From assembly GCA_905221505.1 (NCBI GenBank), contig CAJNDL010000046.1, positions 1-13,257 of the forward strand: a DNA stretch of 13,257 bases, written 5' to 3'. Below are positions 5,786-11,029 of this stretch, one piece after another; position 1 is the first letter of the stretch, and every line of letters begins with the position of its first letter. The position numbers and the translations under genes are program-made. The notes beneath the pieces are model-generated. The model searched no databases and was not told where the DNA came from. It saw only the letters and a program-made list of their open reading frames with translations. This stretch comes from a bacterium. Lineage in GTDB: Bacteria; Bacillota; Bacilli; Lactobacillales; Streptococcaceae.

Positions 5786-5834
5786 AAACAAAAAGGGACA
5801 TACCACTAGCATTATATGCTTACGGTATGTCCCT
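5786..5834 (-). terminator. Terminator of the replication operon
   Basis: A perfect 11-bp stem, AGGGACATACC/GGTATGTCCCT (5794-5804 with 5824-5834), is followed on the minus strand by TTTTTGTTT. The loop holds a smaller palindrome, GCATATAATGC, that includes a TATAAT. No good -35 lies 17 bp upstream of it (AACTCA), so a promoter there is doubtful. The hairpin divides early replication genes from the capsid cassette. Confidence 0.82.
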
Positions 5835-5852
5835 GAGTTGTTCTCAATAGAC

Positions 5853-6014
5853 TTATTTTTTAGTTTCTTTTTTGACTAGATGAGTAAATTTCCCATCTGA
5901 ATAGAATAAAGTAACTTCTCCAAAACTCGGAACTTTTTCTATTTCTATTATACCACATTTTTCATAGACAACAAAGCCTTTTTCTGTTGCAAATCGCATT
6001 TTATCATCATTCAT
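5853..6014 (-). CDS. Small protein coupled to the DnaC-like gene
   Basis: This 53-aa frame reads MNDDKMRFATEKGFVVYEKCGIIEIEKVPSFGEVTLFYSDGKFTHLVKKETKK. Its ATG overlaps the stop of the DnaC-like gene as ATGA. GAGGAG lies seven bases upstream, inside the end of that gene. Both features strongly suggest a translated, coupled gene. The predicted strands (GFVVYEKCGIIEIEKV, VTLFYSDGKFTHLV) suggest a small beta protein. I recognise no family. It is the last gene before the strong terminator. Confidence 0.72.
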   Translation of the reverse strand: MNDDKMRFATEKGFVVYEKCGIIEIEKVPSFGEVTLFYSDGKFTHLVKKETKK

Positions 6015-6856
6015 TGATATTCTCCTCTCACTGTATTAATCGTATATCGCTTATCTTTGATTGTGAAAGCCTTAAAAGTGTTCCCTTCTAAACCTTTCAA
6101 AATTCTACTTGAATTTCTAGCATTGTATACCGTCCGCAGTTCACTACTATCTAGGTTCGTGTTGAAAATCGTAGTTTCTCGATTATTGATAATATCAAAC
6201 AAGAAATCCTGTTCCCAATCGCTCTTAGGGGTTACCGTCCCATTTTTTGCCCCCAGGTCATCAATGATTAGAAAATCAACATCAACAAGCTTTTTAACCG
6301 CCTCATACTCTGTTAAGTTTGCATTTCTTCCATAAGCCCAGCCTTCTTTTATCTGCTTGATAATCTCGGTTAAGCTGACAAATAAGACACTCTTAGGCTC
6401 GTTCTTCTCTCTGAAGCTCTCATTGATTTCTTTGGCCAGGGCAAGCGATAAATGACTTTTTCCTATTCCTGTGCTACCACTGATTAAAGTATTTCCTATC
6501 ATACCTCCAAGGTACTTCTGGGATTGCCCTTTTACAAACTCTAACATCTGACGCTCCTCTGTCGTTTTAACAAAGAAATTATCAAATGTCGCTCCCTTCA
6601 ACTCTTTAGGAATTGTACTATCACGCATTAATACATCATAAGTTTTAAAATACGCTTGTCTGTCCTCGAACTGCTGTAATAGTTCTTTCTCTTTTTGTTT
6701 AATCTCTCCCTTCACACACTCCGGGCAAAATGCTTGTAATTTTCTTTCTGAACCCCCTAACACTGGTACAGAAATTTCCCAATAATTTACCTGGTGAATA
6801 TCGCAAACTGTATCCAATATTTTTCTGTTATTAAATTCTTTAAATTGTTCCTTCAT
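6011..6856 (-). CDS. DnaC-like helicase loader (AAA+ ATPase)
   Basis: This 281-aa protein has Walker A GSTGIGKS at residues 127-134 and Walker B FLIIDDLGA around residues 190-200. A NTNLDSSEL-type sensor and the arginine-rich ARNSSRILKGL segment follow. This is the order of the phage DnaC/IstB helicase-loader family. An N-terminal C18, H21, C44, C47 set (CDIH and CPEC) looks like a small zinc-binding module, as in phage DnaC-type proteins. It should load the host replicative helicase onto DNA opened by the upstream replisome organizer. The start is supported by AGGAG eight bases upstream. It lies 11 bp after the replisome organizer gene and overlaps the 53-aa gene. Confidence 0.9.
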   Translation of the reverse strand: MKEQFKEFNNRKILDTVCDIHQVNYWEISVPVLGGSERKLQAFCPECVKGEIKQKEKELLQQFEDRQAYFKTYDVLMRDSTIPKELKGATFDNFFVKTTEERQMLEFVKGQSQKYLGGMIGNTLISGSTGIGKSHLSLALAKEINESFREKNEPKSVLFVSLTEIIKQIKEGWAYGRNANLTEYEAVKKLVDVDFLIIDDLGAKNGTVTPKSDWEQDFLFDIINNRETTIFNTNLDSSELRTVYNARNSSRILKGLEGNTFKAFTIKDKRYTINTVRGEYQ

Positions 6857-6867
6857 CTTTGCAACTC

Positions 6868-7731
6868 CTAAAATGGTAGGTCTGGGAAGTTATCTTCGGA
6901 CTTCCCTTTTATGGTTTTAGGTTTTTGATTCAAATAACCGTCAAACTTAGATCCAAAAAGTGTTTCTGGTCTCAGATACTTAGAAAATTCAGGACTATCC
7001 TTCCATTCTGCCGTTTTAATATCTATCACCTGTTTAAAATCTTCAAGTGTATAGCCTTCTTTGAATCGTGCTATTATCGGCTTCAAATTTTTGTCCAAAT
7101 ATTTATAATTTTTCCCTACTGTATGATTCAGATAAGCTAGAGGGATTCTTATTAAATACTTCTCAGGATGTCCTTTAGTTATTTCCTCGATCATTCTCGG
7201 AGTTAACCAATTTGGGAAAGTAAAGTCAGGTTTACCTGACAATATATATTCTTTATATAACTCTTTATCTTTCTCTGACTCTTTCTCTATCTCTATCTCT
7301 GTTGGACATGAGTTGGAAATAGTCTTTTTATTTTGGACATTCTCCAATTTTGGTAAATTTTGACTATTTTTTCTTTGGTCTCGCTTGTATTTTGCCCAAT
7401 TTGTTTCACTCTCAACCATGGCTTTTGCTTGCGATAATGTAGCATGCCCATCATCGTCTATCTGAATCAGTCCACATTTTGTAAAATATGCAACTGTCAT
7501 ATTTATATCATCTTCAGAAACATCTAGTTTTAAAGCTAATTCCTGTACCAAACTATCAAAATATCCTTCATAGTACAAAATACAATCATCTTCTAAACTT
7601 TCCAACATAAGACGGATATAAATCACTGTCATAGTGTAGCCACCAGGCATATTTTTAAGTCGTTTAATAAAAAGATTATCAAAAAACTTCTTGTCAACTT
7701 TTAACCAAAAATATATTTTAGTCTTTGCCAT
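6868..7731 (-). CDS. Phage replisome organizer (replication initiator)
   Basis: This 287-aa protein has the two parts of phage replisome organizers. The N-terminal DNA-binding domain (KTKIYFWLKVDKKFFDN..IKRLKNMPGGYTMTVIYIRLMLESL) is typical of phage_rep_org_N. The C-terminal domain holds EWKDSPEFSKYLRPETLFGSKFDGYLNQK, the hallmark of the conserved phage C-terminal domain near W...F..YLRP.TLF..KF..YL. A charged low-complexity linker (EIEIEKESEKDKELYKEY) joins them. It should bind the island's origin and recruit the DnaC-like loader next door. The start overlaps the upstream helix-turn-helix gene by 14 nt. A repetitive DNA segment in the linker at about 7255-7305 could hold the origin, as in related phages. 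Confidence 0.88.
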   Translation of the reverse strand: MAKTKIYFWLKVDKKFFDNLFIKRLKNMPGGYTMTVIYIRLMLESLEDDCILYYEGYFDSLVQELALKLDVSEDDINMTVAYFTKCGLIQIDDDGHATLSQAKAMVESETNWAKYKRDQRKNSQNLPKLENVQNKKTISNSCPTEIEIEKESEKDKELYKEYILSGKPDFTFPNWLTPRMIEEITKGHPEKYLIRIPLAYLNHTVGKNYKYLDKNLKPIIARFKEGYTLEDFKQVIDIKTAEWKDSPEFSKYLRPETLFGSKFDGYLNQKPKTIKGKSEDNFPDLPF

Positions 7732-7990
7732 CTTCCACCCCCAGGAACTTCAAAATGTCCGTAACTTTGTAATAAACTTTTCTTGTATCTTCTAGTGGTG
7801 GTTGATACCGTCTTAGCCCTGCGCTTTCCCATTTTGTCAAGGTTTTATCTCCTATGCCCAGTTCTTCCTTTAGTTCCACCTTGCTGATTAAATCTAATCT
7901 TTTTTGAGGTGCTTTCTCATGGCTTTTTAAATACCGTTCCACTTCTTCCAAAATCTTAGACTTTAAATCTTCAATCATTTTTTCAAACAT
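7718..7990 (-). CDS. Helix-turn-helix protein, MerR/excisionase-like
   Basis: This 90-aa protein starts at ATG 7990. A GGGGG ribosome site lies seven bases upstream, and the preceding gene stops four bases before. The longer frame overlaps that gene. An N-terminal helical region (MFEKMIEDLKSKILEEVERYLKSH) precedes LISKVELKEELGIGDKTLTKWESAGLRRYQPP and VYYKVTDILKFLG. That is the layout of a winged helix-turn-helix of the MerR or excisionase type (turn at GIGDKTLTKWE, wing with YYKVTDIL). It may be a directionality factor or a local regulator. It is directly upstream of the replisome organizer and overlaps it. Confidence 0.72.
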   Translation of the reverse strand: MFEKMIEDLKSKILEEVERYLKSHEKAPQKRLDLISKVELKEELGIGDKTLTKWESAGLRRYQPPLEDTRKVYYKVTDILKFLGVEDGKD

Positions 7991-7991
7991 C

Positions 7992-8201
7992 TTAGTACCC
8001 CCATGGCTTAACCCCTGCAAGCTGAATATATCGCCCATAATCAGGGCTTAATTCCCCGCTAGTCGTTTCTATCGTCTGTGTACTTTCTCGCTCGATTTGG
8101 GCGCTTTTTTTGCGGTCTCGGTGGTTTACATACATGAGAAAGCCAATCAAAATCACGGTAAAAATAAGCGCCTGTGTGTTGCTTAAATCTAGTTCATTCA
8201 T
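7992..8201 (-). CDS. Small single-pass membrane protein
   Basis: In this 69-aa protein the hydrophobic segment ALIFTVILIGFLMYVNH (about residues 11-27) is followed by basic residues (RDRKK). That suggests an N-out/C-in membrane helix with a soluble C-terminal tail (ERESTQTIETTSGELSPDYGRYIQLAGVKPWGY). GAGGG lies before its ATG, and one base separates it from the stop of the preceding gene. Function is unknown. Small membrane proteins in phage early operons are often host or superinfection modulators, but nothing here shows that. Confidence 0.68.
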   Translation of the reverse strand: MNELDLSNTQALIFTVILIGFLMYVNHRDRKKSAQIERESTQTIETTSGELSPDYGRYIQLAGVKPWGY

Positions 8202-8202
8202 G

Positions 8203-8403
8203 CTATACCCTCGCTTGGTAATTCTTGATATAATTCACTTGATAGCTGTGCTCCATCTTCAAAAAGTCGTACACCTCTTCTGGAGTTACTTTATCATCTA
8301 AAAAGTCAATGATGAACTGAAAGAGGTTCGGATTTCTATCCTTGATTTCAGTAATTCGGTTGTCAAATTCTGATTGTGTCATGTTATCTAGATCTAGAGT
8401 CAT
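8203..8403 (-). CDS. Small acidic protein of unknown function
   Basis: This 66-aa protein starts at ATG 8403, which has GGAG six bases upstream. The in-frame ATG at 8415 overlaps that site and is the less likely start. The sequence (MTLDLDNMTQSEFDNRITEIKDRNPNLFQFIIDFLDDKVTPEEVYDFLKMEHSYQVNYIKNYQARV) is acidic and helical. I recognise no family. It is followed one base after its stop by the membrane protein gene, so the two are co-translated. Confidence 0.65.
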   Translation of the reverse strand: MTLDLDNMTQSEFDNRITEIKDRNPNLFQFIIDFLDDKVTPEEVYDFLKMEHSYQVNYIKNYQARV

Positions 8404-8566
8404 ATTTTTCTCCATTAGCCTTTCCTTGTCCTTTTTCTTGCCTGTTTTCTATATGGTATGCTTCACCACTCCAAACGCTGGGCGATTGCCCCAAGTTGGC
8501 GAACGCTTGTAGCGGTGTTTCGTGAGTAATTACCCATCTTTCAGCTAAACAAGGTCTTAGAATCAC
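8384..8566 (-). CDS. Doubtful 60-aa frame with a GTG start
   Basis: This open frame of 60 codons (MILRPCLAERWVITHETPLQAFANLGQSPSVWSGEAYHIENRQEKGQGKANGEK...) starts at GTG 8566 without a clear ribosome site. It overlaps the next gene by about 20-32 bp. The DNA is more GC-rich than its neighbours, and a GGGC/GCCC hairpin lies inside (about 8479-8490). I recognise no protein family. The residues are low in Lys and Ile compared with neighbouring products. The segment might be a non-coding structured leader, or an imported gene fragment. Confidence 0.3.
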   Translation of the reverse strand: MILRPCLAERWVITHETPLQAFANLGQSPSVWSGEAYHIENRQEKGQGKANGEKYDSRSR

Positions 8567-8583
8567 CCTGTCAGCACTTGATT

Positions 8584-8613
8584 TTCAAAACCTTTTCTAA
8601 TTGCTTGCCTGCT
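8584..8613 (+). repeat. 30-bp perfect direct repeat, copy 1 (inside the leftward operon)
   Basis: This is identical over 30 bp to 10984-11013 in the same orientation, and the flanks differ on both sides. It begins TTCAAAACC and ends TTGCCTGCT. This copy lies between the 86-aa gene and the 60-aa frame and just upstream of the rightward small RNA promoter. In the leftward transcript it appears as the reverse complement. Confidence 0.9.
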
Positions 8614-8634
8614 CTTCGGTTTTTCTTTAGGTAT

Positions 8635-8663
8635 TTGATAGAATAGATATTTTTTGCTATAAT
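8635..8663 (+). promoter_or_regulatory. Consensus rightward promoter inside the leftward operon
   Basis: TTGATA (8635-8640), a 17-bp spacer and a perfect TATAAT (8658-8663) are present. No rightward gene follows within reach. A terminator comes about 70 bp later, so the promoter appears dedicated to a short transcript. Confidence 0.78.
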
Positions 8664-8669
8664 CAAAGC

Positions 8670-8742
8670 ATAGAAAAAATTTCTATACTCTGAATTGTGT
8701 CGCTTGCTCGCCTCGTCTAAAATTTGAGCAAGTGATTTTTTT
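8670..8742 (+). ncRNA. Predicted small RNA antisense to the leftward operon
   Basis: The expected start (about 8670) lies 7-8 bp after the -10 box. The transcript would be about 73 nt. A 5' hairpin, ATAGAAA-AAA-TTTCTAT (8670-8686), comes first. The 3' end is an intrinsic terminator with stem CGCTTGCTC/GAGCAAGTG (8701-8709 with 8726-8734) and a run of seven T (8736-8742). The 3' end lies exactly at the stop codon of the leftward 86-aa gene. The RNA would therefore be fully complementary to the junction after that gene. It may also act in trans, with an unknown target. No protein is encoded. The family is unknown, and the call rests on promoter, hairpins and terminator only. Confidence 0.65.
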
Positions 8743-9001
8743 ATTTTCTTTTTGCATAATTACTACCTGACTGTGGTTTATAAAGCAAGTCTTTACTTTC
8801 GATAAGTTCCAGAATCCAACTGATTCCCTGTTCTACTGTTTCAAGAAATGCGCCCAGGTCTTCACTGTCCAAGTTCTCGTAGTTCATACAAAGATATTCG
8901 GCTAGTTGTCTGTCTTTCTCAACTAGCTTTTTAAAATCCTTGGGATACTTGGGAATTTCTAACCCTTTGGCATTTGTAACTGTCTTAAATTCATTTTCCA
9001 T
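8741..9001 (-). CDS. Small acidic protein of unknown function after the Rha gene
   Basis: This 86-aa protein (MENEFKTVTNAKGLEIPKYPKDFKKLVEKDRQLAEYLCMNYENLDSEDLGAFLETVEQGISWILELIESKDLLYKPQSGSNYAKRK) is acidic and alpha-helical in the middle. It carries no motif that I recognise. AGGAG lies before the ATG, and a 12-bp gap separates it from the Rha gene, so it is co-transcribed. Its stop codon coincides with the terminator T-run of the predicted antisense small RNA. Confidence 0.68.
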   Translation of the reverse strand: MENEFKTVTNAKGLEIPKYPKDFKKLVEKDRQLAEYLCMNYENLDSEDLGAFLETVEQGISWILELIESKDLLYKPQSGSNYAKRK

Positions 9002-9012
9002 TTTCTATACTC

Positions 9013-9615
9013 CTATACTTTAAAAATTAGTTCTTTAATTTCTGAATACCCCATATTCAAGTTAATCATAGCTATTGCCATATCTTCCAAGCGCTGATAG
9101 TTTGCCAGTTCATCACTGGTTAAACTGTCAATACCGTTTTCACTTTCTCGCTCTTGCATGAGTTGGGCTTTGTTTTTCCCAGTCGCTCCCTTTAGCAATA
9201 AGTTTGTAAGTGTACTATAGGCATGCTTGGGCGCTTTCTCCCATGATTTGATAGCTTCGGTTAAGGTCTTGCGCTTTGGCTTTTCCAGTTCTCTTTGAAG
9301 ATAGCGCTTAGAAAGTTCATCACGCATTTCAAAGAAGGCTTTGACAAGGTTCTTCTTAAACTCTTTTACGGGTTCTGTATTTCGTAAGTAAGTAATCAAC
9401 AATGTTGCTTGTTGCTCGTTCAAAATATAGTCCCGTACATTTTGCCCACTCTTTGAAGGTGAAATTTTAAATTGCACCTTTCCGAAGCTTTCAAAGTCCT
9501 CTCGGTGCTTGTTCAGCAAAATCTTCAAATGTCTGTGCTTAATTTCAGCGCAGTCTGCAACGATACTGCTCAGTGTATACGGCTCTTTCTTACCGTCCAT
9601 ATAAACCAATTCCAT
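9013..9615 (-). CDS. Rha-family phage regulatory protein
   Basis: This 200-aa protein starts at ATG 9615. AGGAG lies seven bases upstream, and the longer frame to 9714 has no support. The N-terminal part (LVYMDGKKEPYTLSSIVADCAEIKHRHLKILLNKHREDFESFGKVQFKI) follows the Rha/KilA-like layout, with T..IA...  .  .H.......  .. ....F.. in order. NVRDYILNEQQATLLITYLRNTEPVKEFKKNLVKAFFEMRDEL matches the family motif YxLNExQxxLLxTxxRNT..V..FK..LV..F..M. Rha proteins are phage regulators whose target is poorly known. The lysine-rich C-terminal part (KRKTLTEAIKSWEKAPKHAYSTLTNLLLKGATG) looks like an added domain. It is the first substantial gene of the leftward operon after the Cro-like gene. Confidence 0.82.
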   Translation of the reverse strand: MELVYMDGKKEPYTLSSIVADCAEIKHRHLKILLNKHREDFESFGKVQFKISPSKSGQNVRDYILNEQQATLLITYLRNTEPVKEFKKNLVKAFFEMRDELSKRYLQRELEKPKRKTLTEAIKSWEKAPKHAYSTLTNLLLKGATGKNKAQLMQERESENGIDSLTSDELANYQRLEDMAIAMINLNMGYSEIKELIFKV

Positions 9616-9854
9616 TGGTTCTCTCCTTTCTTCTTGTTGCTCATGCTTGCCACCTAAAACAGTACCAAGGTAAAGCATTAAAGTAGGGTAAAATCGGAGA
9701 ATATGAACCCCCACAAACCCTTGATACTGCTATAGGTAGCAAGCAAATTACACTAGCAAATATTTAGCTAGATCCGTTTAGCAATCCCCAGTGGTAAAGC
9801 ACCACATGAGAAATCTGTAAATGTAGAGTAGTATTGCGATTGGTTCGCTCCTTT
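9616..9854 (-). promoter_or_regulatory. Structured leader between the Cro-like and Rha genes
   Basis: This 239-bp region holds no gene with a start codon. Hairpins on the minus strand include GTGGT-GCTTT-ACCAC (near 9790-9804) and CTAGC..GCTAG (about 9753-9771). Just after the Cro-like gene lies AAAGGAG-GAACCAAT-type DNA matching the Rha ribosome site, but with ATC instead of ATG. A short frame with ATG 9644 overlaps the start of the Rha gene. It has AGGTGG before it and 24 codons (MSNKKKGENQW...). It could be a leader peptide, but the support is weak. Confidence 0.4.
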
Positions 9855-10043
9855 CTAATAATCTTCTAAAAGCCACTCTATCACACTTTCGTAAATGCGC
9901 TTAGGTGCATCGTAGTTGCCAGCTTCAATTTTTGCTAGAGTAGGAGGTGTAATTTTTAGTTTCTTGGCTAACTGAACTTTTCCAAGCTGAAGCTCCCCTC
10001 GTTTTCGACGAACTTTTTTTGCATGTTCTATTGTTAATAACAT
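9855..10043 (-). CDS. Cro-like Xre-family DNA-binding protein
   Basis: This 62-aa protein is essentially one helix-turn-helix domain (QLGKVQLAKKLKITPPTLAKIEAGNYDAPKRIYESVIEWLL), with the turn at KLKITPPTLAKIE. It starts at ATG 10043. GGAG lies about ten bases upstream, and a TTG two codons earlier is the alternative. It is transcribed away from the repressor by a near-perfect promoter and should lie in the early operon as a Cro-type repressor or activator of the switch. Confidence 0.82.
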   Translation of the reverse strand: MLLTIEHAKKVRRKRGELQLGKVQLAKKLKITPPTLAKIEAGNYDAPKRIYESVIEWLLEDY

Positions 10044-10076
10044 TATCAACTCACTCCTTTCTAAAAAATCTTGATT

Positions 10077-10160
10077 TAGACGAAAGTTTTTTCATCACAA
10101 TTTGAATTATAAACGAATTTATTTTCGTTGTCAAGCGATAAATGAAATTTTTTTCGTCTA
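10077..10160. promoter_or_regulatory. Operator region of the repressor/Cro switch
   Basis: Half-sites with the core ACGAA occur in four places. TAGACGAAA (10077-10085) is an exact inverse of TTTCGTCTA (10152-10160). AACGAA (10112-10117) faces TTCGTT (10124-10129) with a 6-bp centre. The inner pair lies exactly in the spacer of the leftward promoter, where bound repressor would block RNA polymerase. The same core TCGTCTA occurs at 8713-8719 in the small RNA. Confidence 0.7.
10106..10134 (-). promoter_or_regulatory. Leftward early promoter
   Basis: On the minus strand a perfect TTGACA (10129-10134) and a perfect TATAAT (10106-10111) are 17 bp apart. This drives the Cro-like gene and probably the whole early/replication operon. 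Confidence 0.85.
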
Positions 10161-10184
10161 TGATTTTATTTTTTCTCTCTACTA

Positions 10185-10193
10185 TGTTATACT
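10185..10193 (+). promoter_or_regulatory. Repressor promoter (extended -10)
   Basis: TG-T-TATACT (10185-10193) is an extended -10 element 27 bp before the repressor ATG. No good -35 is present, which is usual for extended -10 promoters. It is 25 bp from the outer operator half-site. Confidence 0.6.
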
Positions 10194-10220
10194 TTAGATA
10201 AACGTATAAGAGGATAACTA

Positions 10221-10859
10221 ATGGAAAAACAAACACCTAAAAATAATCTAAAAAAACTTAGAATAGAAAAAGGATTCTCCCAAAAAGAATTTTACGAAGA
10301 TATTATAAAAAAAGAACTAGGTTTGGATATTACTTTACGAACTTATCAAAATTGGGAAAATCCAAATAATGAAATCAAATCAAAACCTGCTCTACTACTT
10401 GCAGAATATTTCGGCGTAAATGTTGGATATCTTTTAGGGGAAGACGAAAGAAGAACAACCTACCTAACCTCTACTCTAGAGAAATATAGTGATAACATGG
10501 AATCCCCAGTAGATTTCGCAGGATATGGTTTGTTGGCGCTAACTCGTGGTGAAAAAGTAAGGGATACCGTAATAGAAAACCTTAGAGAAATCACAGACTA
10601 TTATGGACATAGAAGATTTGCTAAAGAAGAATTTAAAAATTGGAATCAAGAAAAAAAAGATCTTATGTTAAAAGGAATGCAAGACTATGCTGATTCAAAT
10701 ATCGGAAGATTTCTTGCGGGTCTAATGACCTTTCCTGATAAGACTAAAATTACTATTATTGATTTTTTAACACTAGACAATAAAGAAAGGGAAGCTATTA
10801 GTACAATAATTTCCTCATTAGCTGATAATCCTGTTCTTCATAAAGATTATGATGACTAA
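10221..10859 (+). CDS. Xre-family master repressor without a peptidase domain
   Basis: This 212-aa protein has an N-terminal helix-turn-helix (NLKKLRIEKGFSQKEFYEDIIKK..GLDITLRTYQNWENPNNEIKSKPALLLAEYFGVNVGYLLGE). The latter part is the standard Xre end (ALLLAEYFGVNVGYLLG). The C-terminal 130 residues have no Ser-Lys S24 signature and no recognised fold. In satellites, Stl-type repressors also lack RecA-stimulated cleavage and are lifted off by a helper-phage protein. That is the expected mode here, though unproven. AGGA lies before its ATG. It faces the Cro-like gene. Confidence 0.82.
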   Translation: MEKQTPKNNLKKLRIEKGFSQKEFYEDIIKKELGLDITLRTYQNWENPNNEIKSKPALLLAEYFGVNVGYLLGEDERRTTYLTSTLEKYSDNMESPVDFAGYGLLALTRGEKVRDTVIENLREITDYYGHRRFAKEEFKNWNQEKKDLMLKGMQDYADSNIGRFLAGLMTFPDKTKITIIDFLTLDNKEREAISTIISSLADNPVLHKDYDD

Positions 10860-11029
10860 TATAAAATCGATAATCACTATATAAGCCCCATAATCGCTTT
10901 ATTTTCTTATCTGGTACATTTTACCGTTAGTCCTCTTAAAATCGAAAATAGAGGGGTTCTCGTAGCTCCTAGCATGGTATAAATTCAAAACCTTTTCTAA
11001 TTGCTTGCCTGCTGATGGAAAGGAATACT
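10860..11029 (+). promoter_or_regulatory. Integrase leader with a candidate extended -10 promoter
   Basis: No gene lies here. The stretch has a weak hairpin, CCTCT..AGAGG (about 10931-10955). TG-G-TATAAA (10975-10983) fits an extended -10 element. Its -35 equivalent is GGTTCT. Transcripts would start at about 10990, inside the 30-bp repeat (10984-11013). The repeat would therefore form most of the integrase 5' untranslated region, right in front of the ribosome site. Confidence 0.55.
10984..11013 (+). repeat. 30-bp perfect direct repeat, copy 2 (integrase leader)
   Basis: This is identical to 8584-8613. It lies between the -10 element and the AAGG ribosome site of the integrase gene. The two copies start exactly 2,400 bp apart. 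Recombination between them would delete the Rha gene, the Cro-like gene, the 86-aa gene and the repressor. Confidence 0.9.

Noticed and set aside
5806..5820. TATAAT in the terminator loop as a promoter for the capsid cassette
   Set aside because: The -35 at 17 bp (AACTCA) is poor, no extended -10 TG is present, and the motif is part of the small loop palindrome.
8404..8583. tRNA-like segment in the GC-shifted region
   Set aside because: A few bases resemble a D-arm, but no acceptor stem, anticodon arm or T-arm with the GTTC sequence can be formed.
10051..10236. 61-aa leftward frame over the switch region
   Set aside because: It covers the operators and both promoters and runs into the repressor start. 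It has no ribosome site.
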